The notes under the pieces are model-generated. The model saw only the letters and a program-made list of their open reading frames with translations. It searched no databases and had not been told where the DNA came from. The position numbers and the translations under genes were made by a program. Shown piece by piece: positions 1 through 6,600 of a stretch of DNA of 19,024 nucleotides; position 1 is the stretch's first letter; each line of letters begins with the position of its first letter. The stretch is from JASFEQ01 sp050122535 (lineage in GTDB: Bacteria; Desulfobacterota; DSM-4660; Desulfatiglandales; HGW-15): NCBI GenBank assembly GCA_050122535.1, contig JASFIT010000036.1, positions 1-19,024 of the forward strand, given 5' to 3'.

Positions 1-122
1 AAGTGAAGGGAAAGTGCCTAGAGTGAGCTAAAGTGACTAAAGTTGGAGAACAATATCCGAATATTCTCGGAACAAGGGACTAATCGATAGCAAATGACGA
101 ATCACGAATCACGAATCACGAA
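1..122. repeat. Low-complexity spacer with 7-bp tandem repeat
   Basis: Positions 1-50 hold degenerate AAGTG/CTAAAG units. Positions 97-122 are 3.7 exact copies of the heptamer ACGAATC. No ORF with a convincing start lies here. Short degenerate tandem repeats of this kind occur between genes in Desulfobacterota genomes (recollection, not searched). The stretch lies just upstream of the B12-binding gene and may be spacer only. I see no clear promoter in it. Confidence 0.55.
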
Positions 123-150
123 AGAGAAATGACCAGACGGAGAAAGGAAT

Positions 151-552
151 ATGAATTCGACCAAGAAGATTAGGGTTCTCGCTGCAAAACCTGGCCTTGA
201 TGGTCACGACCGGGGCATTAAGGTCATAGCAAGTGCACTGATGGATGCGGGGATGGAGGTTATCTATACCGGGCTCAGACAGACGCCACTGCAGATCGTT
301 GAAGCGTCAATTCAGGAAGATGTGGATGTGATTGCCATGAGTATACTCTCCGGGGCCCACGACTATCTGTTTCCAAGGGTTATGGAGCTCTTGGGTGAGA
401 AGGGGGTTGACGACATACTGGTGGTTGGGGGCGGCATTATCCCTGAGGAAGATATTCCAGCGTTAAAAGAGAGTGGCATTTCAGAAATCTTCGGTCCCGG
501 AACCTACACAGAGGAAATCATAGATTACATAAAAGGGAATCTCAAAAAGTAG
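151..552 (+). CDS. B12-binding small subunit of an acyl-CoA mutase
   Basis: This 133-residue protein is a free-standing cobalamin-binding domain of the methylmalonyl-CoA mutase small-subunit type. The base-off/His-on signature D-x-H-x-x-G is present at D17, H19 and G22. The SxL motif follows at residues 64-66 and a glycine-rich VVGGG stretch at 91-95, as in the family Rossmann-like fold. The length matches split mutases, in which the catalytic TIM barrel is a separate polypeptide. The start is preceded by GGAGAAAGG. The partner large subunit and a MeaB-type GTPase are not in the window and probably lie to the left. The substrate could be methylmalonyl-CoA or another branched acyl-CoA such as isobutyryl- or ethylmalonyl-CoA; the small subunit alone cannot tell. 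The gene is convergent with the bam block. Confidence 0.88.
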   Translation: MNSTKKIRVLAAKPGLDGHDRGIKVIASALMDAGMEVIYTGLRQTPLQIVEASIQEDVDVIAMSILSGAHDYLFPRVMELLGEKGVDDILVVGGGIIPEEDIPALKESGISEIFGPGTYTEEIIDYIKGNLKK

Positions 553-626
553 TTATAGAAAATCAGCGCATTTATAAGATTACTAATGCCGAATTAACAA
601 TATCATGAGCGACGAAGTCGTGTTTT

Positions 627-658
627 ATAAAATTCCTCAACGAAGTGAGGAATTTTAT
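627..658. terminator. Bidirectional hairpin terminator between convergent genes
   Basis: A perfect 13-bp stem (627-639 with 646-658) encloses the 6-nt loop ACGAAG. The arms are A/T-rich at their outer ends, so both strands end the stem in a short T run. It lies between the B12-binding gene and dch and overlaps the dch stop codon (655-657). A small CGAC-GAA-GTCG hairpin at 610-620 precedes it. The position suits termination of both converging transcripts. Confidence 0.6.
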
Positions 659-1422
659 TCGTTCTTCCAGACCGGCTTTCTCTTCTCCAAAAACGCCTTC
701 AGACCCTCATCAGCATCGTGGGTCTTCATGAGCTCATTCAGATAAATATCTTCAATCGCTTTGAGGGAAGGTTCCAGGTCATCCCTCAATCCAGCCATGA
801 CAGCTTTTTTGGTAATCCTGAGGACCTCGGCACTGAGCCTCAGATAGGGCTTCAAAAATGCATTCGTTTCAGATTCAAGGTCTCCTTCCTTTACCACCTT
901 GTTCACCAGTCCCAACCGCTGTGCTTCTTCAGCAGAGATAATCCTCCCGGACAGGATCAAATCCATGGCAGCCTTGCGCCCCATGATACGGGGCATGAGC
1001 TGTACAGCAATGGGTGGGAATACGCCCACCTGTATCTCCGGCTGGCCCAATTTGGCGCTCTCATCGGCCACCACCAGATCGCAATAGATGGCCAGTTCAC
1101 ATCCTCCCCCCAGGCAGTTGTTATAGACCGAAGCCATGGTGAGGGCGCTAAACTTCTCCATGAGGCGAAAGATGCGATGAAAGACCTCAATCATCTTAGG
1201 GGCCAGGTCTCCCATATGTTCGCCCACATCCACACCCGCAGAAAAGCACTTGCCTTTGGCCTTGAAGAGCAGCACCTTCAGAGCCTTCTGACCCTGCCAG
1301 GCCTCCAGCGTATCGTTAATTTCTTCCATCATGGCGATGTTCAAAACATTTGCAGGGGGCCGGTTAAGGATAACGGTTCCCAGCCCGTCTTTGAGTTCAG
1401 TCTCAATCAACTCGTAACCCAT
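655..1422 (-). CDS. bamR: Cyclohexa-1,5-diene-1-carbonyl-CoA hydratase (Dch/BamR)
   Basis: A 255-residue crotonase-fold protein. It adds water to cyclohexa-1,5-diene-1-carbonyl-CoA, the product of benzoyl-CoA reductase, giving 6-hydroxycyclohex-1-ene-1-carbonyl-CoA. The oxyanion-hole segments are visible at residues 60-66 (FSAGVDV) and 103-111 (CLGGGCELA). The N-terminal LNRPPANVLN and the LGQPEIQVGVFPP block are typical of the Dch branch. I place the start at 1422, preceded by GGAAAGGAG at 9 nt, because the in-frame extension to 1488 is not crotonase-like. It is the last gene of a minus-strand had-oah-dch block, which makes the specific assignment much stronger than for a lone enoyl-CoA hydratase. 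A generic enoyl-CoA hydratase is the alternative. Confidence 0.87.
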   Translation of the reverse strand: MGYELIETELKDGLGTVILNRPPANVLNIAMMEEINDTLEAWQGQKALKVLLFKAKGKCFSAGVDVGEHMGDLAPKMIEVFHRIFRLMEKFSALTMASVYNNCLGGGCELAIYCDLVVADESAKLGQPEIQVGVFPPIAVQLMPRIMGRKAAMDLILSGRIISAEEAQRLGLVNKVVKEGDLESETNAFLKPYLRLSAEVLRITKKAVMAGLRDDLEPSLKAIEDIYLNELMKTHDADEGLKAFLEKRKPVWKNE

Positions 1423-1550
1423 CAGTATATACTCCTTTCCTGCTGTTGGAATGGTCCATCCTATGTAGTACAGAATCTGTAATTTCAAGCATACGGATGG
1501 ATAACAGTGAATGTTATGAAACTGGGTTTACTGCCCAAAGAGCTGAGCTA

Positions 1551-1584
1551 TTTGACCCGATCGGTATCTCCCGATCGGGTCAAA
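1551..1584. repeat. 14-bp perfect hairpin between bamA and bamR
   Basis: The perfect stem 1551-1564/1571-1584 has GACCCGATCGG-type arms and the loop TATCTC. On the transcribed (minus) strand the T run precedes the stem instead of following it, so this is not a standard intrinsic terminator for bamA. It may protect mRNA 3' ends or be a palindromic repeat unit. Confidence 0.55.
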
Positions 1585-1588
1585 AAAA

Positions 1589-1620
1589 CTCTGTGCACTC
1601 TGTGTCTCTGTGGTGAGTTA
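1589..1620. repeat. CTCTGTG triple repeat spacer
   Basis: Three copies of CTCTGTG begin at 1589, 1598 and 1606, followed by GTGAGTTAA. On the minus strand this reads as CACAGAG units. It lies in the bamA-bamR gap of about 240 bp. I see no gene or promoter in the rest of that gap. Confidence 0.45.
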
Positions 1621-1660
1621 AACGAGCGGGTTTCAAAGATAGCTGCAGCGAAAAATAAAC

Positions 1661-2803
1661 CTACTTCTGGGGCTCGCCCATAACACTTGCGAACATGTCC
1701 ATGTCCCAGGTCGCGCAGTTCGCGATGTTCTGGCGGAATTTGATGAAGTCAATCACATCCCTGCCCGTTATCTTCTTTGTATTGAAGGCGCCAAAGCCCA
1801 GGAAAGCCTCACCGCCCATGTTAGCGGCCAACCAGTGTCTGTTCGCATTCTTCATCACGTCCCAGAAGAACTTCTTCTTCTGGCGGATGCTGTCAATAGA
1901 CTTAATCAAGCACCCAGGAAAGAGGTTGGCAAAGGTCCATATAATCTTGTCCACTTCCTTGTCCAAAAGTTCGAAATCGGCATTGGGTTGATGTTCTTTG
2001 ACAAACGCGCGGGCCTCTTTGCCCTCACTCCCTGTCTTGAACTCACCGTAAACGATCTCCCCATCATCCACATACTTGTCAGTGATAACCATAGGATTGC
2101 GGACCCATTTGCCGTCCACCTTCAGCACAGGGACCACCTTGCTGATGAGGGTCTTGGCCTTCATTTTGTAAGCAGACCACATCTCACAGGAGACACAGTT
2201 CCACATGGCGTCCTCCATGCCCAGGAACCACGGGAGGAAGTCTGAGGACCCCCCGTCAGGGGCGGAACCGTGCCTGGGGCCGGCCTGTCCGAAGATAGCC
2301 AGGTCTGAGGCAATGGCAAGATCACAGGCCATACCGATTTCTTGACCACCCGCCACTCTCATGCCGTTTACCCTGCAGACAGTGGGCTTTTTGCACATGA
2401 GGATGGAATCCACCATGCCATTGAATAATTCCATGTACTGGCCGTATTCATCACATCGCAGGCTGTAGAACTCGCTGTATTCCTTGGTGTTGCCCCCCGT
2501 GCAAAAGGCATAAGGGCCGGTTGCCGTAAAAACCACGGCCACGACGCTCCTGTCCAGTGATGCGTTTTGGAATCCAGCGATCACACCCTTAACCATTTCC
2601 GTCGTGTAAGAGTTGTACTGCTTTGGATTGTTCAAACGAATCCAGCTCACGTAAAGCCCCTCCACCACGCTTCCTTCCGGATCCTTCAGGGGACGCTTTT
2701 CATAAACCACGCATGGGGCGTCCGAATCTGTGCCCCAGTGAACGTCCGTGTGCAATGCATGATCTTTTATCTCATCGTCTCTTGGCATCCACTCTAAAGC
2801 CAT
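1661..2803 (-). CDS. bamA: 6-oxocyclohex-1-ene-1-carbonyl-CoA hydrolase (BamA/Oah)
   Basis: A 380-residue ring-opening hydrolase of the crotonase superfamily. It hydrolyses 6-oxocyclohex-1-ene-1-carbonyl-CoA to pimelyl-CoA-level open-chain products and is the standard marker of anaerobic benzoyl-CoA degraders. It is much longer than ordinary enoyl-CoA hydratases (about 260), as is normal for BamA. Characteristic blocks are FCTGGNTKEY (residues 100-109), VNGMRVAGGQEIGMACD (145-161) and the glycine/serine-rich GPRHGSAPDGGSSDF region (176-189). The start has a strong AGGAGG about 10 nt upstream. It sits between had and dch on the same strand, the order expected for consecutive or adjoining pathway steps. 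The family assignment is firm. The C-terminal half continues without frameshift to the stop. Confidence 0.96.
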   Translation of the reverse strand: MALEWMPRDDEIKDHALHTDVHWGTDSDAPCVVYEKRPLKDPEGSVVEGLYVSWIRLNNPKQYNSYTTEMVKGVIAGFQNASLDRSVVAVVFTATGPYAFCTGGNTKEYSEFYSLRCDEYGQYMELFNGMVDSILMCKKPTVCRVNGMRVAGGQEIGMACDLAIASDLAIFGQAGPRHGSAPDGGSSDFLPWFLGMEDAMWNCVSCEMWSAYKMKAKTLISKVVPVLKVDGKWVRNPMVITDKYVDDGEIVYGEFKTGSEGKEARAFVKEHQPNADFELLDKEVDKIIWTFANLFPGCLIKSIDSIRQKKKFFWDVMKNANRHWLAANMGGEAFLGFGAFNTKKITGRDVIDFIKFRQNIANCATWDMDMFASVMGEPQK

Positions 2804-3013
2804 AATCTTCTTACCTCCTTTTTTTTAGTATTTTTATTGCTTTGCATAAAATCGCTACTCCTTTTTATAACGTTTCGGCTCTCAGGTTAGAGAGATTACC
2901 GGAAATAATAGAGCAGCGAAGTCGCTTCTTATAAAATTACCAAACCAAATAAGGATAAAATCGCATCACGATTTTACATAAAATTACCGAACAAAGTGAG
3001 GTTATTTTATTTC
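2804..3013. repeat. bamQ-bamA spacer with A/T-armed palindromes
   Basis: This 210-bp gap has no gene. It holds an 8-bp hairpin TAAAATCG/CGATTTTA (2956-2963/2969-2976), a second near-perfect inverted repeat (2978-2988/3000-3010, one mismatch) that ends just past the bamQ stop, and an AGCGA/TCGCT dyad near 2912. The TAAAATCG arm recurs exactly in the hairpin at 13687-13709, and the ATAAAATT arms resemble 627-658. These look like members of one genome-specific palindromic repeat family. Confidence 0.5.
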
Positions 3014-4123
3014 TCAAAAATCAGGAGTCAGCACGATCCGCTTTGCAGGAGAACCAGCCGCATGTACTTCCTCAAAGGTCTCCACAATACTGCTCATGGG
3101 CCGTGTTTCCACAAAGGACTCTATATCTATTTTTTTGCTCACCACCATATCCAACACGGCCGGGTAATACTCGGGTAAGCAGGCCCAGGTTCCTATAATT
3201 TCTGCGTCAAAGGCCATCAGGCGACCAATGGCATATTCTGTCTTGGCAAGCCCAAACCCCACCACGATCAATTTGCCTACGAAGCTGAGCAGGGCCAGAG
3301 CAATCTCCTGACCACCTTTTACGCCCGTCACCTCAAAAATCTTCCAACCGAAGCCGGGCAGGCCATTCTCTTTACAAAGACCCCGAAATTCCTTGGAAAC
3401 GGAGCGGGCATCTTTATCTGTGGAGTTAATGACAAAATCAGCGCCATAGTTCAAGGCCCTTTGCAGTTTTTCTGGGTTGCGCGCTATTCCCACGACGGTC
3501 CTGGCGCCCAGGGCCTTTGCGATCTGGCCCATGTACTGGCCCACACCCCCTGTGATGCCGACCACCACCACGTTATCCCCCGGTTCCAATTCTGCCCGTT
3601 TTGCTGCCTGGTAGGGCGTCGTGCCCGCATCCGCCACCACCGAAAGATGTGCGAGGGGTAGATCCCCCCTTTCCTTTACTTCACAAAGGTCGATGCCCGG
3701 GACAGCAATGTGACTGGAAAAACCTCCATACACGCCCATGCTGTTGCCAGGCATCATCTGATTGAGACATCTATTTCCCCGTCTTGTCTTACACAGGATG
3801 CACTCTCTGCAAGGCATCACGGCGGGAACGATCACCTCCTTCCCGATCCACTGTTCATCGCCAGCCACAACGGTCCCTGAGATCTCATGACCCAAGGTCA
3901 GGGGAGGTTTTGCAACTGTGGGGACGCCGTCATAGAAATACCCCAGGTCCGTATGACATACACCACAACCCGCAATTTCCACGAGGACTTCACCCGGCTT
4001 CAGTTCGGGCACAGGAATTTCTGTCTTTTCGATTTTGCCTGGTGTGACCTCTCCGGATTCCTTGTCGCGCGTCGTAGGCTGAACCATTTGCCAGGTCTGG
4101 ATTTTGTCCGGTACTGCCGTCAT
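3014..4123 (-). CDS. bamQ: 6-hydroxycyclohex-1-ene-1-carbonyl-CoA dehydrogenase (BamQ/Had)
   Basis: A 369-residue zinc-type medium-chain alcohol dehydrogenase. It oxidises 6-hydroxycyclohex-1-ene-1-carbonyl-CoA with NAD+ to the 6-oxo compound used by BamA. The N-terminal GroES-like domain carries catalytic-zinc ligand candidates C56 and H79 (GVCHTD and LGHE). Four structural-zinc cysteines are at C105, C108, C111 and C119. The Rossmann glycine motif is GITGGVG (residues 189-195). The N-terminus (KIQTWQMVQPTTRDK) is longer than in plain alcohol dehydrogenases, as in Had proteins. The start at 4123 has AGGAGG 6 nt upstream. It is the first intact gene of the minus-strand module; an SDR relic lies upstream. 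Neighbouring bamA and bamR support the specific substrate. Confidence 0.93.
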   Translation of the reverse strand: MTAVPDKIQTWQMVQPTTRDKESGEVTPGKIEKTEIPVPELKPGEVLVEIAGCGVCHTDLGYFYDGVPTVAKPPLTLGHEISGTVVAGDEQWIGKEVIVPAVMPCRECILCKTRRGNRCLNQMMPGNSMGVYGGFSSHIAVPGIDLCEVKERGDLPLAHLSVVADAGTTPYQAAKRAELEPGDNVVVVGITGGVGQYMGQIAKALGARTVVGIARNPEKLQRALNYGADFVINSTDKDARSVSKEFRGLCKENGLPGFGWKIFEVTGVKGGQEIALALLSFVGKLIVVGFGLAKTEYAIGRLMAFDAEIIGTWACLPEYYPAVLDMVVSKKIDIESFVETRPMSSIVETFEEVHAAGSPAKRIVLTPDF

Positions 4124-4140
4124 CTTATACCTCCTTCTTT

Positions 4141-4211
4141 GTCGTTGAGTTGTTAAGCTGTTGAGTCGTTGCGTCGGAAATCTTGACTACTCGACCTCTC
4201 GACTACTCAAC
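4141..4211. repeat. Degenerate GTTGAGT/ACTCAAC spacer repeats
   Basis: The leader of bamQ is built from GTTGAG, GTCG and CGACTACTC units in both orientations, able to form weak stems. It separates the bamQ ribosome binding site from the SDR relic. It resembles low-complexity spacer. No operator can be argued from it. Confidence 0.4.
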
Positions 4212-4224
4212 TTATTTTACAAAC

Positions 4225-4407
4225 TTAGATCATTCCATAACCCCGGTCAACACAGAGGATTTGGCCTCCACAACCTCCTTGGTGCCTTCTGGTTAGAGGT
4301 CTATCAGACCACCGCCCAGTCCCCTTCTTTTTAAAACGTAAGGGCTAGGGCCCTGCCAATTCCTCGACTGCTGCCTACCACAAGTGCAATTTCGTCTTTT
4401 AGTTTAA
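4225..4407 (-). pseudogene. Decayed short-chain dehydrogenase (SDR) relic
   Basis: Read on the minus strand from about 4407, one frame gives LKDEIALVVGSSRGIGRALA, the typical SDR N-terminus with a GxxxGxG nucleotide-binding motif, followed by stop codons. Just before 4225, a different frame gives GQILCVDRGYGMI and a stop, the typical SDR C-terminus. The two ends are only about 180 bp apart, whereas an intact SDR needs about 750 bp. The centre, including the YxxxK active site, has therefore been deleted, with frameshifts. The remnant lies head-to-tail upstream of bamQ and may once have been the first gene of that operon. It is not a recent copy of the intact SDR at 12926, whose ends differ (TGGAKGIG and GQVLSIDGG). 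Confidence 0.8.
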
Positions 4408-4471
4408 TAACTTAGGACTTTCGTAAATGCTAAAACTTGGCGATTGGCTGTTTCAAATACAGAGAAAAATA

Positions 4472-4502
4472 TAACTACATTATAGTTACAATATAGTTAC
4501 AA
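4472..4502. promoter_or_regulatory. Operator-like dyad plus tandem TATAGTTACAA repeats
   Basis: TAACTA-N5-TAGTTA forms an inverted repeat (4472-4488). It overlaps two exact, adjacent copies of TATAGTTACAA (4481-4491, 4492-4502), spaced one helical turn apart. A TATAAT hexamer on the minus strand (4484-4479) lies within the dyad. This suggests a repressor site over the promoter of the SDR relic-bamQ-bamA-bamR unit. No regulator gene of a fitting type is in the window. Confidence 0.5.
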
Positions 4503-4695
4503 CGGCGAATTTAGAAAAAACATATAGCCATGTCAAGCAAAATCGAAAAGGAAGTGGGTTAAATCGTTTGTGGCCCCTCAAAGGGGCAAAGAGATGACGG
4601 CACCCGGCAGTCTATCCACCTGCGTGAGAGGATGGTAAACGGATGATGAAGTTGCTTAATAGAACCAGGCCAGGCAGTCACGAATGGAGCCAATC

Positions 4696-4725
4696 ATGCG
4701 GCACCGCATTCCGGCTGCATGCAGC
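4696..4725. promoter_or_regulatory. Paired palindromes, candidate activator (UAS) sites
   Basis: ATGCGG-CA-CCGCAT (4696-4709) and the perfect 12-bp palindrome GCTGCATGCAGC (4714-4725) have centres 17 bp apart. They lie about 140-165 bp upstream of the sigma-54 -24 element at 4862, the usual distance for enhancer-binding activators. Binding by such an activator is inference. The rest of the gap from 4503 to 4860 holds only a GCCCC/GGGGC hairpin (4573-4587) and no gene. Confidence 0.45.
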
Positions 4726-4860
4726 AAAAATGGGGCAGTATTTTGGCCGGAAAAATCAAATATAATCAATAGTTTGAAATGATTGCGCCCATTTTCAGCA
4801 ACTTATCCTAATGCGGGGAAAAGTCCTCTGATATCAACCGGATAAAAGAAATGGGTTTCT

Positions 4861-4876
4861 TGGCATTTCTCTTGCT
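4861..4876 (+). promoter_or_regulatory. Sigma-54 (RpoN) promoter
   Basis: TTGGCAT-N4-CTTGCT matches the sigma-54 -24/-12 consensus. The invariant GG (4862-4863) and GC (4874-4875) are separated by exactly 10 bp. Transcription would begin near 4887. This leaves a leader of about 70 nt to the ATG at 4959 and argues against the upstream in-frame ATG at 4851, which lies before the promoter. Confidence 0.78.
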
Positions 4877-4958
4877 TGAATATATGCGTATTCACATTGC
4901 ATGCCAAGGCAGAGGAAGGTCCAAATCCGTTTCAACACATGACTTGGGGGGTTTTAAC

Positions 4959-5927
4959 ATGCGAAAGTATGTGAAGAAGTTTGGCGAGATGACCAAAGAG
5001 GATATCCAGGAGGCGGGCGGAAAGGCCGCCAACCTGGGAGAGCTCACCCAAAATGGTTTCAATGTGCCGCCCGGGTTCTGTGTCACCAGTGAATCACTCT
5101 TCTATCACATGGATCAAAACGGTCTCCAACCCCAAATTGACGAGATCGTGGCCGGCCTTGATTATGAGGACTACGGTGGCGTGGAAGAGAAGACCTCCCG
5201 TATAAGGGATCTCATCACCAACGCCGGGATCCCCCAGGACCTGTTGAAGGAGGTAAGAGAGACCATCGCGGAGCTGAATACCCCTGAGGAGTCTTTCGTG
5301 GCTGTACGTTCTTCAGTTGCCGTAAAGGACAGCGCCATCTCCTCTTTCCCCGGAATGATGGACACCTATCACTATCTAAAAGGCGAGGAAGAGATTGTTG
5401 AAAGCATCAGGAAGTGTTGGGGTTCACTATGGACAAGCAGGGCAGCCATGTCACGCCATCACAAGGGAGTAGATCATCGTCTGGGACTTATTGCCCCAAT
5501 CGTACAAAAAATGGTTCATTCGGAAGTGGCGGGCGTTCTGTTTACGGCGAACCCCATTACCAGTAACAGAGATGAGATCGTTATAGAGGCCAACTGGGGA
5601 TTGGGTGAGTCAGTAGTATCTGGCAAATCCATGAATGACTTTTTTGTGCTGGATAAATCACCCCTTCAACTGAAGGACAAGAAGATCTCCAAGAAGACGC
5701 TCATGATCTCTTTTGATGAGGAGAAGGGTTTTGGGAGGAAAGAGATGGCTGTGGCCCCCGATATGATGGACGCCCAAACCCTTTCCGATGAACAGGCTGA
5801 ACAGCTGGGAGAAGTTGGCCTCAAGATCGAAGAGGTCTTCGGATTCCCCCAAGATATAGAATGGGCTTATGAGAAGGGTGAGCTATTTATATTGCAGAGC
5901 AGAAATATCAGGACCCTCAAGGAATAA
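4959..5927 (+). CDS. Stand-alone PEP-synthase/PPDK-type ATP-grasp domain protein
   Basis: A 322-residue protein made up only of the N-terminal nucleotide-binding domain of PEP synthase and pyruvate phosphate dikinase. Visible hallmarks are GGKAANLGEL (residues 20-29), VAVRSS with the ATP-binding R117 (115-119), SFPGMMDTY (129-137), the SLWTSRAA segment (156-163), VLFTANP (193-199), E210 in VIEANWGLGES, and the C-terminal QDIEWAY and LQSRNIR motifs. The phospho-histidine swivelling domain and the PEP/pyruvate barrel are absent, so it cannot be a complete PEP synthase. The 40-kDa PpsB subunit of phenylphosphate synthase has this same architecture, so a role in ATP-dependent activation of a phenolic compound is plausible but unproven. 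The start at 4959 is set by the sigma-54 promoter and the family N-terminus, after a G-rich stretch. A response regulator follows 77 bp downstream. Confidence 0.85.
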   Translation: MRKYVKKFGEMTKEDIQEAGGKAANLGELTQNGFNVPPGFCVTSESLFYHMDQNGLQPQIDEIVAGLDYEDYGGVEEKTSRIRDLITNAGIPQDLLKEVRETIAELNTPEESFVAVRSSVAVKDSAISSFPGMMDTYHYLKGEEEIVESIRKCWGSLWTSRAAMSRHHKGVDHRLGLIAPIVQKMVHSEVAGVLFTANPITSNRDEIVIEANWGLGESVVSGKSMNDFFVLDKSPLQLKDKKISKKTLMISFDEEKGFGRKEMAVAPDMMDAQTLSDEQAEQLGEVGLKIEEVFGFPQDIEWAYEKGELFILQSRNIRTLKE

Positions 5928-6004
5928 GTGACAGGCGCGTTTAGCAGGCAGGGAGAATTTGGTCAGCGTATTTATAGTAAGAGAGCCGGTTAGGAGAGAT
6001 TGTC

Positions 6005-6538
6005 ATGGGTGAAAGTCGTTTGCTGGAAGATAAGAGAGTCCTTATCGTTGATGACGAGCCTGATGTGTTGGAGACATTGGAAGAGCTGCTCAGCATGTGT
6101 GAGCTTGTAACGGCTTCCTCTTTTGATGAGGCCAAAGTGCTTTTGGAGACCCACCGTTTTGATATGGCCATTCTGGATATCATGGGCGTCGACGGGTACA
6201 GGTTACTCGACATGGCCAATGAGAAGAGAATTTTGGCCGTCATGCTGACTGCTCATGCCCTGACCCCTGAAGATACGGTCAAGTCCTACAAGAGAGGTGC
6301 GGCCTTCTTTGTTCCCAAAGAGGAGATGGTCAACATCACCACATTCTTGAGTGACGTCTTGGAGGCCAAGGAGAAGGGTGAGAACTATTGGGCCAGTTGG
6401 TTGGAAAGGTTAGGGCACTACTATGACAAGAAATTTGGTCCTGGGTGGAAAGATAGTGACAGGGAATTCTGGGAAGCCCTATCCAAACAAGATTGGCGGC
6501 TGGCCTCTGTTTTAAGGAGAGAAGCGGACAAAGCTTAG
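6005..6538 (+). CDS. Receiver-domain response regulator with short C-terminal extension
   Basis: A 177-residue protein. Residues 10-120 form a CheY-like receiver with the acidic pair D16/D17, phosphoacceptor D58 (MAILDIMG), T82 (LTAHA) and K105 (FVPKE). The remaining 57 or so residues are charged and rich in aromatic residues (NYWASWLERLGHYYDKKFGP). They show no helix-turn-helix, GGDEF or AAA+ signature, so it is not a DNA-binding regulator of a known class and is not the activator needed by the sigma-54 promoter. No histidine kinase is in the window. It has an AGGAG site and follows the ATP-grasp gene by 77 bp, probably in the same transcript. It may signal by protein contact, possibly with the ATP-grasp protein. 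Confidence 0.85.
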   Translation: MGESRLLEDKRVLIVDDEPDVLETLEELLSMCELVTASSFDEAKVLLETHRFDMAILDIMGVDGYRLLDMANEKRILAVMLTAHALTPEDTVKSYKRGAAFFVPKEEMVNITTFLSDVLEAKEKGENYWASWLERLGHYYDKKFGPGWKDSDREFWEALSKQDWRLASVLRREADKA

Positions 6539-6600
6539 ACAAGCTTTAGTACTAGGGAAATTTGAATTCAAACAATTAAACATGAAAGGAGAAAAGAAGA

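Noticed and set aside
97..122. Possible CRISPR repeats
   Set aside because: The 7-bp units are contiguous with no spacers. It is a simple tandem repeat.
718..1482. Plus-strand 254-codon open frame
   Set aside because: Exactly opposite bamR, with no family resemblance. It is a shadow of the real gene.
4851..4958. N-terminal extension of the ATP-grasp gene
   Set aside because: It covers the sigma-54 promoter and encodes residues unlike the family. The ATG at 4959 fits both the promoter and the domain start.
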